Source of the DNA: Hyalangium gracile
Lineage (GTDB): Bacteria; Myxococcota; Myxococcia; Myxococcales; Myxococcaceae
DNA length: 64,000 nucleotides
Direction of reading: 5' to 3'
Assembly: GCF_020103725.1 (NCBI RefSeq)
Contig: NZ_JAHXBG010000011.1
Location: 1 to 64,000, forward strand
The notes under the pieces were generated by a model. That model saw nothing but the letters and a program-made list of their open reading frames with translations. It ran no database searches and was not told the origin of the DNA. Positions 52,417 to 60,422 of this stretch are shown here, in pieces (within the stretch, counting starts at the first letter, position 1; each line of letters begins with the position of its first letter). The position numbers and the translations under genes were made by a program.

Positions 52417-52447
52417 GCCTCCGAGTCGAAAGACTCGGGGGCTTTTT
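52417..52447 (+). terminator. Strong Rho-independent terminator after tRNA-Leu
   Basis: 11-bp stem GCCTCCGAGTC (52417-52427) and GACTCGGGGGC (52432-52442), one G-U pair, GAAA tetraloop, then five T. It ends the secG/tRNA transcript and isolates the accessory operon that follows. Confidence 0.95.
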
Positions 52448-52518
52448 CGTTGCCCGACTACTCCTCCTGGCGATGTGCTGTCACTGTGCTGGTCCCTGCT
52501 GACTCTGGGGAGACGCAC

Positions 52519-53340
52519 ATGATCGCTCACCGAACCGTGCGCTGGGGGCTCGCTCGCCTGGGGCTGGCATGTGCCCTGCTCTCAGCTTGTGCCGGTAGCT
52601 CACAACGCTCCTCACATAGGGACCTGCGCCTCGACACAGAGACGGCGAGCCGGATCCGACATGCCGCCACGGCGGCGAATGGGGCAGGCTCGTTTGCGCC
52701 CGCTGCGACGCGGGTTGTCGCCTCCGAACTCGCCCGGTGGGTCCCTGCGCTGCTCACATTGCTGGAGAGCGACAATGCCGTAGGAGAGCTCGAGGAGCGG
52801 TTGGTGGAGTGCGCCCGGCAAGCCGAGCGGCAGGTGAATGCTTCATGGTTTGGCAACCGCTCGCCTACCCGAGAAGAGTGCGGGGAGGAGGTGGAGGTGG
52901 ACGGCTGCGGTGAACCCATCACACGGGCCATCCTGCTGGGGCAGCAGAAGCATGAGATTGCCCTCCAGTGCGCTCGTGAGGTCCTGGAGAAGTTGTGGCC
53001 AGCGCCGTTCAGCGTCGAGCAGCGCTACCGTTTCTATCTCAATGCTCGGTTTCTCGAGACCGTCAGCCGAGAAGAGGAGGCGCGACTGATCGCTCAGGGC
53101 TGCACCCGAGAACTTTGGCGCACGATCAAGCCGGACATCGTGCTGCACGCGGATGGCGACCTGCGCAGAGCCGCTTTGGTCCTCGACTTCAAGTTTCCTT
53201 GTCCGGACACCAATGCTCCGCGGTGGAGGGAGTACGGGGAGGGCAGTGCCTATGCCAACTCCAATCAGGGCGAGATCTACAAGGAAGCGTTGGGGGGAAA
53301 GGCCGTGATCATTTCCCCACGCAGGGGGATGACCCGATGA
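52519..53340 (+). CDS. Lipoprotein with C-terminal PD-(D/E)XK-like toxin domain (SitA-like)
   Basis: 273 residues, start ATG 52519 after GGGGAG. The signal peptide ends in a clear lipobox, ALLSACAG, so the mature protein is a lipoprotein anchored at Cys27 or so. A central helical region (about 45-190) precedes a C-terminal domain with KPDIVLH, then LVLDFKFPCP about 20 residues later, then SNQGEIYKEALGG and ISPRRGM. PD...DxK spacing is the signature of the PD-(D/E)XK nuclease fold; such domains recur at the C-termini of myxobacterial toxins. Directly followed, with ATGA overlap, by an immunity-type gene. The layout fits SitA, the lipoprotein toxins passed between kin by outer-membrane exchange. 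This role is inference. Confidence 0.75.
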   Translation: MIAHRTVRWGLARLGLACALLSACAGSSQRSSHRDLRLDTETASRIRHAATAANGAGSFAPAATRVVASELARWVPALLTLLESDNAVGELEERLVECARQAERQVNASWFGNRSPTREECGEEVEVDGCGEPITRAILLGQQKHEIALQCAREVLEKLWPAPFSVEQRYRFYLNARFLETVSREEEARLIAQGCTRELWRTIKPDIVLHADGDLRRAALVLDFKFPCPDTNAPRWREYGEGSAYANSNQGEIYKEALGGKAVIISPRRGMTR

Positions 53341-54260
53341 GGGAGAAGGTTCCTGTCATCCGCTTGCGGAACAAGTGGGGTGTTCTGATGGCCCGCGACG
53401 GCGTCGTGGTCTGTTTCTTCATGCGTCGCTCCCATGGGGAAGTGGCCTCCTCCGTGTGGCGAGCCTTGGATACCTACCGTCGTGCCATCCCTCCTCGAGC
53501 GCTGGGTTGGTATGGCAGCCCCGAGGGAGATACCCTGCCGCTCGACGACAAGGGATGGGAGCACATCCGTTCGAAGATGCTCGACCGCCCTTCGGCGAAC
53601 GCTTGCAATATCGACCTGGAGGAAGACGCTAGCGAAGTGGGGGGCTACCACTTCGAGTACCGGGGCCGACGGCTCGATGCGCCGCTCTTCTCTCACGACG
53701 AGGACGCCACGAGCGGGGTGGCTTTCTCCTTTCCCACGGAGTACCTCCTGGAGCACGGTCCCGCCCAGCTGCGCGCTCTGGCGATTGAACTCGGACGCGA
53801 ACTGCCCTTCAGCTTCGGGTACGCCAGTCTCGCCTTCGTGTGTCCGCGTGGGCTCTGGTATGGGGCTCGCCAGGAACTTCTGGCTCCGCTGTCTCGCTAC
53901 CTGGGCCTGGATCTCTATTACCTGGAGGATACAAGCCGGGTCATTGGCACACATGCGAGAGGCGCTTACTGGCTCACCTTCCTAGGCCAGCCGCTGCTGG
54001 GCCAATTGGGCCAGGTCCAGGGGCTGCGCGACAAGCTCGCCTTCCCGGAGGTGACGCTCCAGGAATTGGAGGGCGAGCGCCTGCTGATCAGCCTGGGGGA
54101 TTGGCCGGAGGTCATCGACACCGCGAGTGCGCCACCCTTGCTTCCCCAATACCGTGCGCTGGCGCATCTGCTAGAGCCCTTCATGTACGAGGAGCGCACC
54201 GGCTGGTTCTCCGAGGACAAGGACAACATGCGCCGGTGGCTCCGCCGGCTTTGCCAGTGA
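53337..54260 (+). CDS. DUF3396 (type VI immunity-like) protein, first copy
   Basis: 307 residues, no signal peptide. It has the DUF3396 pattern: N-terminal VVVCFFMRRSHGEVASSVWRALDTYRRAI, then SFPTEYLLEHGPAQLRALAIELGRELPFSFGYASLAF, YLGLDLYYLEDTSRVIGTHARGAYWLTFLG and the C-terminal LLPQYRALAHLLEPFMYEE. Members of this family lie downstream of toxin genes and are thought to neutralise them. The start overlaps the toxin stop (ATGA), so the pair is made in fixed ratio. It is the probable antidote of the lipoprotein toxin. Confidence 0.78.
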   Translation: MREKVPVIRLRNKWGVLMARDGVVVCFFMRRSHGEVASSVWRALDTYRRAIPPRALGWYGSPEGDTLPLDDKGWEHIRSKMLDRPSANACNIDLEEDASEVGGYHFEYRGRRLDAPLFSHDEDATSGVAFSFPTEYLLEHGPAQLRALAIELGRELPFSFGYASLAFVCPRGLWYGARQELLAPLSRYLGLDLYYLEDTSRVIGTHARGAYWLTFLGQPLLGQLGQVQGLRDKLAFPEVTLQELEGERLLISLGDWPEVIDTASAPPLLPQYRALAHLLEPFMYEERTGWFSEDKDNMRRWLRRLCQ

Positions 54261-54348
54261 GCATGCACCGGCTACCGCCTTCCAAAGGCAATCGCTAGCT
54301 CGTGCCTGTCGGTCCAGAAGATTGCGACTGCAAGTGAGGAGAGAGCAG

Positions 54349-55275
54349 ATGGCGGAAGCTGAACTTGACACCGTGAAGTCCGGAAACGGTGATCATCTCA
54401 TCAGTCCCTGCATGGAGGTGCTGGCCTTCTCACGGACGAGCCTTGAGCATGGAGCCCCAGGGATGCTGGCGTTCTACCAGGCTTTCCTCGAGCGCTGGGG
54501 GGCAGGGGTGACCTTCTACCGCACGAACACCATGAGTCGCGTGAAGAAGGCCACGAACCAGACCTTGGAGATGTTGCCCTTCTGGTTGCAGGACAAGGCG
54601 TCGCTTCGAGAGAAGTTGTTGGGGCTGAGGCTTCACGGCGGAAGAGGAGGACATGACTACGCGCTGCCTGCGTTCGAGATGTTCTCGGATCAGAGCAACG
54701 CCAAGGAGCCGTGCTCGTTCTTCAGGATGGCAGTTCCGCTCGAAGCCACCTGGCAGGACCCAGGGGCGCTTCTCGCCCTGGTCCGCGAAGCTCTTGCGAA
54801 ATTTCCCTTACATTGGGGATACGCAGGGTATTCGCTTCTCTGGGAAGAAGAGGAGGTTCGGCATGAGCCCGAGGCGGTCAGTACGCTGGAGGACTGGCTC
54901 ACGGAGCTGCCGGGCCTTTCTTACGGCTACCCTTTGTTCTTCCTGTCACGGTCCGTTCGAGGCGTGATCGATGTGAACTGGCTGACCTTGTTGGGGCCAG
55001 AGATGACCAACCAACTGGGGGGACAGGAGAAGCTGGCACGCGGGCTTCCTCCTCAAGTGCGGGTGCATTCATTGGGAGCCGGAGGCGCGTTGATACAAGC
55101 GGGGCAGGGCCCGGTGCTGGGGAGGGCGACCGAGGCTCCTTCCTTGGAGCACTACCGCGCGGTGGGCAAGGCCGTCAGCGCCCTGCGTGCTCCGCGCGCG
55201 GTCCTTGAGGAAATCCAGATGTGGCCCCTGAGTGGTGGCCAGGAGGTAGCGTGGCTTGACCGCTTTTTCCCCTGA
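54349..55275 (+). CDS. DUF3396 (type VI immunity-like) protein, second copy
   Basis: 308 residues, start at 54349 with GAGGAGAG upstream. It is a diverged paralogue of the first copy: same length and order of motifs (FYQAFLERWG, HWGYAGYSLLWEEEE, LPGLSYGYPLFFLSRSVRGVIDVNWLTLLGP, LEHYRAVGKAVS). Two copies of an immunity gene with sequence drift may protect against different toxin variants or be a duplicate being lost. Ends in an overlap with the next small gene. Confidence 0.76.
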   Translation: MAEAELDTVKSGNGDHLISPCMEVLAFSRTSLEHGAPGMLAFYQAFLERWGAGVTFYRTNTMSRVKKATNQTLEMLPFWLQDKASLREKLLGLRLHGGRGGHDYALPAFEMFSDQSNAKEPCSFFRMAVPLEATWQDPGALLALVREALAKFPLHWGYAGYSLLWEEEEVRHEPEAVSTLEDWLTELPGLSYGYPLFFLSRSVRGVIDVNWLTLLGPEMTNQLGGQEKLARGLPPQVRVHSLGAGGALIQAGQGPVLGRATEAPSLEHYRAVGKAVSALRAPRAVLEEIQMWPLSGGQEVAWLDRFFP

Positions 55276-55693
55276 AGTCATCTCGGGCCCGCTACGGGTG
55301 CACGTCTGGTCCGCTGCTTCTCTCTCTCGGGATGAGCTCGCTGCGCTGGACCGGCGCGTGGGGGCCTTCGCGTCCGCGGTACGGTCGGGTTTGTTCGGGC
55401 CTGCGGAACTGAAGTCGGCAGGTCTTCTCCCTCAGCAGGTGGCTGCGCTTCGGAATGGGCAGTCCCTCGCTTGGGGCTGGGACTGGGCTGTGAGCGGATT
55501 GCCTCTGGGGGCCTTTCGCGTACTTCAAGGGATGCTCGCCTTCTTCAGTGCGCAGAACGCCCCTTTGCTTCATTGCGAAGTGGCGTGCCCAGGAGATGTC
55601 CGCAACCTGCTTGCGGTGCCGGTGGACTACCCTCGTGCTGCACGGGCCGGACTCCTCTTTTCCGTTTCGGAGCCATGTGCCCGGAACTTCTAG
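55256..55693 (+). CDS. Small protein of unknown function in the toxin/immunity operon
   Basis: 145 residues from a TTG start at 55256, overlapping the previous stop by 20 bp and preceded by AGGAGG at a distance of 9. The sequence is Ala/Leu-rich (RVHVWSAASLSRDELAALDRRVGAF...) and ends FSVSEPCARNF. No family recognised. Position suggests an extra immunity or accessory protein. An ATG start is not available in this frame, so the TTG call is supported only by the ribosome site. Confidence 0.6.
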   Translation: MTAFSPEVISGPLRVHVWSAASLSRDELAALDRRVGAFASAVRSGLFGPAELKSAGLLPQQVAALRNGQSLAWGWDWAVSGLPLGAFRVLQGMLAFFSAQNAPLLHCEVACPGDVRNLLAVPVDYPRAARAGLLFSVSEPCARNF

Positions 55694-55780
55694 TGAAAAG
55701 AGCGGGCGCGGAGCTGACGCGAAGATGACAAGAATGTCAGCTTTGCGCGGTGTTCAGGTCCGCCTCCTCCCGGAACCGGC

Positions 55781-58309
55781 TCAGAGGTACCCCATCCAGT
55801 AGGCCAGGGCCGCCAGGCCCCCCGCCAGGGCCACCCCCGCCAGGGCCACCCCGTGACTCGAGGTGTTTCCTGGCGCGACCTTCTCCAGCACTACGTAGTG
55901 GCCAGGGTTCTGGATGAACATCAGGTAGCCCTGCTTGACTCCCGAGCCGTAGGTCACGCTCGGAGACAGCCGGCCCATGCCGGGGCGACCGTGCTGCGTG
56001 CTTGAACGCTCCTTGCCGGACTTTCCGACAGGCTGCGCTGCTGAAGGGACCTCCTTCTTCGCGGAAGAGTCCTTCCGCTTCGACTTCTCGCTTTGAGCCT
56101 TCCGCAGCGCCTTGTCCCTCTGGCTCTGGATGGCGGGGTCCCGGGAGAGGAGATCGTGCACGGCATCCCCCAAGCCCTGGTGGAAGCCTTCGCGGTTCCC
56201 GTTGATGAACTCCGTGATGATGGAAGCACACTCCGCCTCCACGTATTCGTCGGCCAGATCCTTGGCAACGCTGGTGCGAGCGTCGGAGATTTCCTTCTTG
56301 CTGGCGTTGTGGTTCTTGCTGAGCAGGCAGAGCCCGTCGATGAGGCAGTTGCCATCCGCTGCGGTCTCCTTCTCGGACAGCCGGAACACGTCACCGGACA
56401 CCGTGTCCACGTAGAGCTTCTCACTTCCCTGCGGCCTGCTGAGCTCGGTGTAGACCCGGGCCGTCACACCCCACGCCGTCGCCAGGAGGGCACCCTCGGC
56501 CTGGGACAGGTAGGTATCCGAGGAGACAATCGAAGCCCGGTAGGCCTGCTTCAGTGCCTCGCTCGGCCGCCCATCGGGGGTGAGGGCCTTGGCCGCCTGC
56601 TTTCCGGAGGAGCTGCCGCCCTTCCCATCCTCCTTCTTGCTCGTATCGTCCTTCTTGTTCGCGTCGTCCTTCCTGGGCTGCTCGTCCTTCGCAGCGCTGC
56701 TCGTGGTGGCCGCGGTGGCGGTCAGCAGTTCATGAACGGCCCGCCACTCGGACCAGAGGATGAACCGGACGTGGTTCAGGGCGAGGCCGATGTGCCTGGC
56801 CTTGCCCTGGTCGCTCAGGCGCGATCTCTGGCCGGAGCGCTTCGGCAGGTCGTATCCCCGGGCATCGTCGACCGTGAGGATCTCCTTCGCGACCAGCGTC
56901 GAGAATCCGCCGGCCGCTTCGAAGCAACTGGCCATCAATGCATCCATGATGGTGCCGCTACTCGCGACCGAGGGGGGCTCCCGAGGCGGAGCCCGGTTGG
57001 CCAGCAGATGGGTCTTCACCACGCCTCGGCATGCCCGCATCAGCGCGGCCCAGTTCAGCTGGACGTCCTCACCCTGCTCCTCGTCCGCGGGCTGCTTGCT
57101 GGCTTTGCGGCCCTTGTTGGAGGACGGAGCCTCCATCGCCTTCTTTCGTTCATCGGCTGGATCGACGATCCGCACGCTGCCCACGTTGAGGGCGGCCTCC
57201 TCGGTCTCGCGCAGCTTCAGCGCGGCGCGCAGGGAGACGAGATGCATGATGAGGCGTTGGATGGGGGTGCTCGTCACGTCCAGCGTGTCGCGGATGGAGA
57301 GCGGAATGAAGGTCTCGCCCTGTCGAGGGGACAGCCAGTCCTCCTGGGGCGGAGCCTCGAAGATGAAGCGGTTCAACAGCGGGTCGAGGATGGTGCCGGT
57401 GCAGCCCCAGTCATCCACCTCCTGGCGGACCTCGTTCTTGTTGAAGACCTGGGCCATGGTGGATGACAGATCGTCCACGCGCTTCCTGTTCGTCCAGTCA
57501 TCCACCATGAAGGAGGCCAGCTGTTCCGGCTTCCCCCCAGGGCTCTTGGGGAAGCGGAACTCACTCGCATGACCGTGGAGCAGCAGGTTGCTGTCGACCT
57601 TCTTGGCACTCCCCGTATGCGCGGAGACCGCCTTGCCGAGCGCGGAACTGAGATTCTCGAACTCGATCCGAGAGCGCTGTACGGCCATGCCTTGCACCGG
57701 TGCGCCGGAGACGGGACCCTGGCCGGCGAACGGGTCCAGCAGGGACTCCACGGAGAGCCCCGCCACCACGCGTTCGGCCACCGCATCGGCATGGCGCTCG
57801 TAGGCATCTCCCTCCGCTCCGACTCCGCCCGCGAGCCGCACCCCCGCGCGCTGCTGCACCACATGGGCCGCCTCGTGCGCGGCGGTATGGAGGCTGGGCC
57901 TGCCCGCGAAGACCACGTGGTTGCCCTGCGTGTAGGCCTGGGCGTTCATCTCCACGGCGCTCTCCGCGGCTGTTCCTCCCACGTGTGCTCGAACGGAGCG
58001 GAGATCATGCCGGCCGAACGCCTTCTGGAGCTGCTCGGCGTAGGGAAGCGCCATCGAGGGCGTCTGCACGCCCCGCCTGGCGGACTGATGGATGAGCGAA
58101 GCAGGGACGTCTGCTTCCGCTTCCGCCTCGGAACGAGAGGGAGGCCGAGACACAGGAATGTGTTCCAGCCGATGACCGAACCGGCTCGCGCGTTCGAGCC
58201 CCACCAGCGGGGGCGCCACCCCTTCGTGCCGTGCTCCCTCCTCCCGCGAGGAGCCCTCGGAGGGCTTGCGCTGCAAGGCCTGCTGTCCTGACTGCTGCCG
58301 GGCATGCAC
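55781..58309 (-). CDS. eCIS_core (DUF4157) protein with C-terminal OTU-like cysteine protease domain
   Basis: 842 residues from a GTG at 58309, chosen for a strong GGAGGAG ribosome site. The eCIS_core domain spans about 80-157: [25 protein letters not shown] and [14 protein letters not shown], with metal-site-like HEAAH at 145-149. Such domains mark payloads loaded into extracellular contractile injection systems. A long middle follows with a Lys/Asp-rich linker (about 540-570). Near the C-terminus [11 protein letters not shown] (Cys655) matches the catalytic-Cys motif of OTU deubiquitinases (DGNCLF), and NPGHYVVLE (His804) matches the catalytic His. A last hydrophobic Gly/Ala segment (about 820-840) could insert in a membrane. 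The neighbour is the divergent eCIS AAA+ ATPase. It would be the toxin delivered by this machine. Confidence 0.82.
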   Translation of the reverse strand: MHARQQSGQQALQRKPSEGSSREEGARHEGVAPPLVGLERASRFGHRLEHIPVSRPPSRSEAEAEADVPASLIHQSARRGVQTPSMALPYAEQLQKAFGRHDLRSVRAHVGGTAAESAVEMNAQAYTQGNHVVFAGRPSLHTAAHEAAHVVQQRAGVRLAGGVGAEGDAYERHADAVAERVVAGLSVESLLDPFAGQGPVSGAPVQGMAVQRSRIEFENLSSALGKAVSAHTGSAKKVDSNLLLHGHASEFRFPKSPGGKPEQLASFMVDDWTNRKRVDDLSSTMAQVFNKNEVRQEVDDWGCTGTILDPLLNRFIFEAPPQEDWLSPRQGETFIPLSIRDTLDVTSTPIQRLIMHLVSLRAALKLRETEEAALNVGSVRIVDPADERKKAMEAPSSNKGRKASKQPADEEQGEDVQLNWAALMRACRGVVKTHLLANRAPPREPPSVASSGTIMDALMASCFEAAGGFSTLVAKEILTVDDARGYDLPKRSGQRSRLSDQGKARHIGLALNHVRFILWSEWRAVHELLTATAATTSSAAKDEQPRKDDANKKDDTSKKEDGKGGSSSGKQAAKALTPDGRPSEALKQAYRASIVSSDTYLSQAEGALLATAWGVTARVYTELSRPQGSEKLYVDTVSGDVFRLSEKETAADGNCLIDGLCLLSKNHNASKKEISDARTSVAKDLADEYVEAECASIITEFINGNREGFHQGLGDAVHDLLSRDPAIQSQRDKALRKAQSEKSKRKDSSAKKEVPSAAQPVGKSGKERSSTQHGRPGMGRLSPSVTYGSGVKQGYLMFIQNPGHYVVLEKVAPGNTSSHGVALAGVALAGGLAALAYWMGYL

Positions 58310-58385
58310 GGTCGGGCTCCTCCGGGACGGGCGGGGGGCGCATCGAGAGAGCCATTCTACCGTCGCGGCGTGGTATGGACGATGT

Positions 58386-60401
58386 GTGAGCTGGGAGCAG
58401 CACAACCGGGCCTTTCTCTCCGCCTGCCTCCAGCGGGTGCGGCTCCTGTTGGAGCGCCATGCGGACTCGCCCGAGGGCGCGAGCCCACCGGCGAAGGAAG
58501 ACGCGGAGGGCTGGCCCGAGTGGTCGGAAGAGGCAGAGCGTCCTCCCGCGCTGCGCACACTGTGTGAGGCCTTCAGGCTCTCTCCCTTCGAGCGGGACGT
58601 GCTCCTGCTGTGCGCCGGACTGGAGCTGGACGCACGCTTCCCCGCGCTCTTCGCTCGAGCCCAGGGGGACGCCCAGCGTCCGTATCCCACCTTCTCCCTG
58701 GCGCTCGCCGCCTTGCCGGGCTCCCACTGGGACGCGCTCGCCCCTCAGGCTCCGCTGCGGCGCTGGGGGCTCGTGGGCGTAGGGGCTGGCGCCGCGCTCG
58801 CCCTGGCACCCCTGAAGGCGGACGAGCGCATCTGGCAGTTCCTCCTCGGCATCGACGGGCTGGACGAGCGGCTGGCCCGGCTCCTCCATGCTCCTCCGGA
58901 GGCGGGCCCGCTGGTGCCTTCGCACGAGGAGCTCGCCCGACAGGTGGCTGCCACCTGCATCAGCGCGTCGCGTGACGCACGGCTGCCGGTCCTCCAGCTC
59001 TGTGGCCGCAGCCGGCATGATCAGGCCGCCATCGCCGCGCGTGCCTCCGAGCTGCTCGATCTGGAGCTCCACGTCCTGCCGGCGGAGAACCTCCCGAGCG
59101 AGCCAGAGGAGCTGGAGCGGCTGGCCCGGCTCTGGAGCCGCGAGGCGCTCCTGGACCGTCGGGCGCTGCTGCTGGACTGCCACGATCTCGAGACGGGGGA
59201 GGGGACACGCTCCCTCACGATCCCGCGGCTGGCTGGCTCCATCCAGGGGCTGCTCTTCCTGGCCAGCCCGGAGCGGAGGCCCACTGGCGCTCGGCTCTCC
59301 GTGCTCCAGGACGTCCCCCTGCCGCGCCCCGATGAGCAGCGCGCCCTGTGGGCCGACGCCCTGGGCCGGCGCCTCGATGCGAAGACCGCCCGGGCGCTCG
59401 AGCCCCAGGCCGCCATCGACGCGCTGGTGAACCAGTTCGATCTGGATCAGGCCGCCATCACCTCGGCCACCACCCAGGGGCTGGGCCACCTCATGCTGCG
59501 GCAGAAGCCCAAGCCCGAGCAGCTCGCCGAGGCGCTCTGGACGAGCGCCCTGGGCCAGTCCCGCCACCGGCTGGAGGCGCTGGCGCAGCGCCTGGAGGTC
59601 CGCGCGGACTGGGAGGACCTGATGCTGCCCGACTCCCTGCGCCAGCAGCTCCGCGAGGTGGAGCTGCACCTGCGCCACCGGGGGCTCGTCCACCACACCT
59701 GGGGCTTCTCGCCAGCGGGCTGGCGCGGCACCGGCACCAGCGTGCTTTTCTCCGGCCCCAGCGGCACCGGCAAGACGCTGGCCGCCGAGGTGCTGGCGAA
59801 GCGGCTGCGGCTGGAGCTCTACCGCATCGATCTGAGCGGGGTGGTGAGCAAGTACATCGGCGAGACGGAAAAGAACCTGCGCCGGGTGTTCGACGCGGCC
59901 GAGTCCGGCGGCGCCGTGCTGCTCTTCGACGAGGCGGACGCGCTCTTCGGCAAGCGCAGCGAGGTGAAGGACAGCCACGATCGCTACGCCAACCTCGAGG
60001 TGAGCTACCTGCTGCAGCGCATGGAGTCCTTCCACGGGCTGGCCATCCTCACCACCAACCGCCGCTCCGCCCTGGATCAGGCCTTCCTGCGCCGCTTGCG
60101 CTTCATCGTGGACTTCCCCATGCCCGGCCCGCGTCAGCGCCGGGCGCTCTGGCAGCGCGCCTTCCCACCGGGAACGCCCACCGAGGGGCTGGATCCATCG
60201 CGCCTGGCCCTGCTCGAGGTCTCCGGGGCCGTCATCCGCGGCATCGCCCTGCACGCCGCCTTCCTGGCGGCCCAGGAGGCTCGGGAGGGCAACAAGAAGC
60301 CCGCCGTCCGGCCCCGCCACGTGCTGGCCGCGGCCCGCCGCGAGCTGGAGAAGCTGCAGCTGCCCTTTCCCAACCTGCCGGAGCTGGAGGGCTGGGAGTG
60401 A
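58386..60401 (+). CDS. AAA+ ATPase of an extracellular contractile injection system (Afp15-like)
   Basis: 671 residues from a GTG at 58386 ([11 protein letters not shown]). An N-terminal helical region (1-180) with winged-helix-like parts and an inactive first ATPase-like domain (about 190-390) precede the active AAA domain: Walker A GPSGTGKT (457-464), Walker B LLFDEAD (512-518), sensor 1 [11 protein letters not shown] and the Arg-finger region [17 protein letters not shown]. Afp/PVC-type particles carry one such ATPase, which remodels or recycles the sheath or loads the cargo. It is divergent from the effector gene (76 bp) and converges on the fibre gene. Confidence 0.87.
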   Translation: MSWEQHNRAFLSACLQRVRLLLERHADSPEGASPPAKEDAEGWPEWSEEAERPPALRTLCEAFRLSPFERDVLLLCAGLELDARFPALFARAQGDAQRPYPTFSLALAALPGSHWDALAPQAPLRRWGLVGVGAGAALALAPLKADERIWQFLLGIDGLDERLARLLHAPPEAGPLVPSHEELARQVAATCISASRDARLPVLQLCGRSRHDQAAIAARASELLDLELHVLPAENLPSEPEELERLARLWSREALLDRRALLLDCHDLETGEGTRSLTIPRLAGSIQGLLFLASPERRPTGARLSVLQDVPLPRPDEQRALWADALGRRLDAKTARALEPQAAIDALVNQFDLDQAAITSATTQGLGHLMLRQKPKPEQLAEALWTSALGQSRHRLEALAQRLEVRADWEDLMLPDSLRQQLREVELHLRHRGLVHHTWGFSPAGWRGTGTSVLFSGPSGTGKTLAAEVLAKRLRLELYRIDLSGVVSKYIGETEKNLRRVFDAAESGGAVLLFDEADALFGKRSEVKDSHDRYANLEVSYLLQRMESFHGLAILTTNRRSALDQAFLRRLRFIVDFPMPGPRQRRALWQRAFPPGTPTEGLDPSRLALLEVSGAVIRGIALHAAFLAAQEAREGNKKPAVRPRHVLAAARRELEKLQLPFPNLPELEGWE

Positions 60402-60422
60402 GCACGCCCGCTCGCGGGGCTC

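Noticed and set aside
52325-55780. Attachment-site duplication of the tRNA-Leu 3' end at the far side of the toxin operon
   Set aside because: I looked for a second copy of the T-arm/acceptor sequence up to 55780 and saw none; no integrase gene is present either.
58310-58690. Upstream extension of the eCIS_core protein by 127 codons
   Set aside because: The extension lies over the divergent ATPase gene and has a random Ser/Arg composition; the GTG at 58309 has a strong ribosome site.
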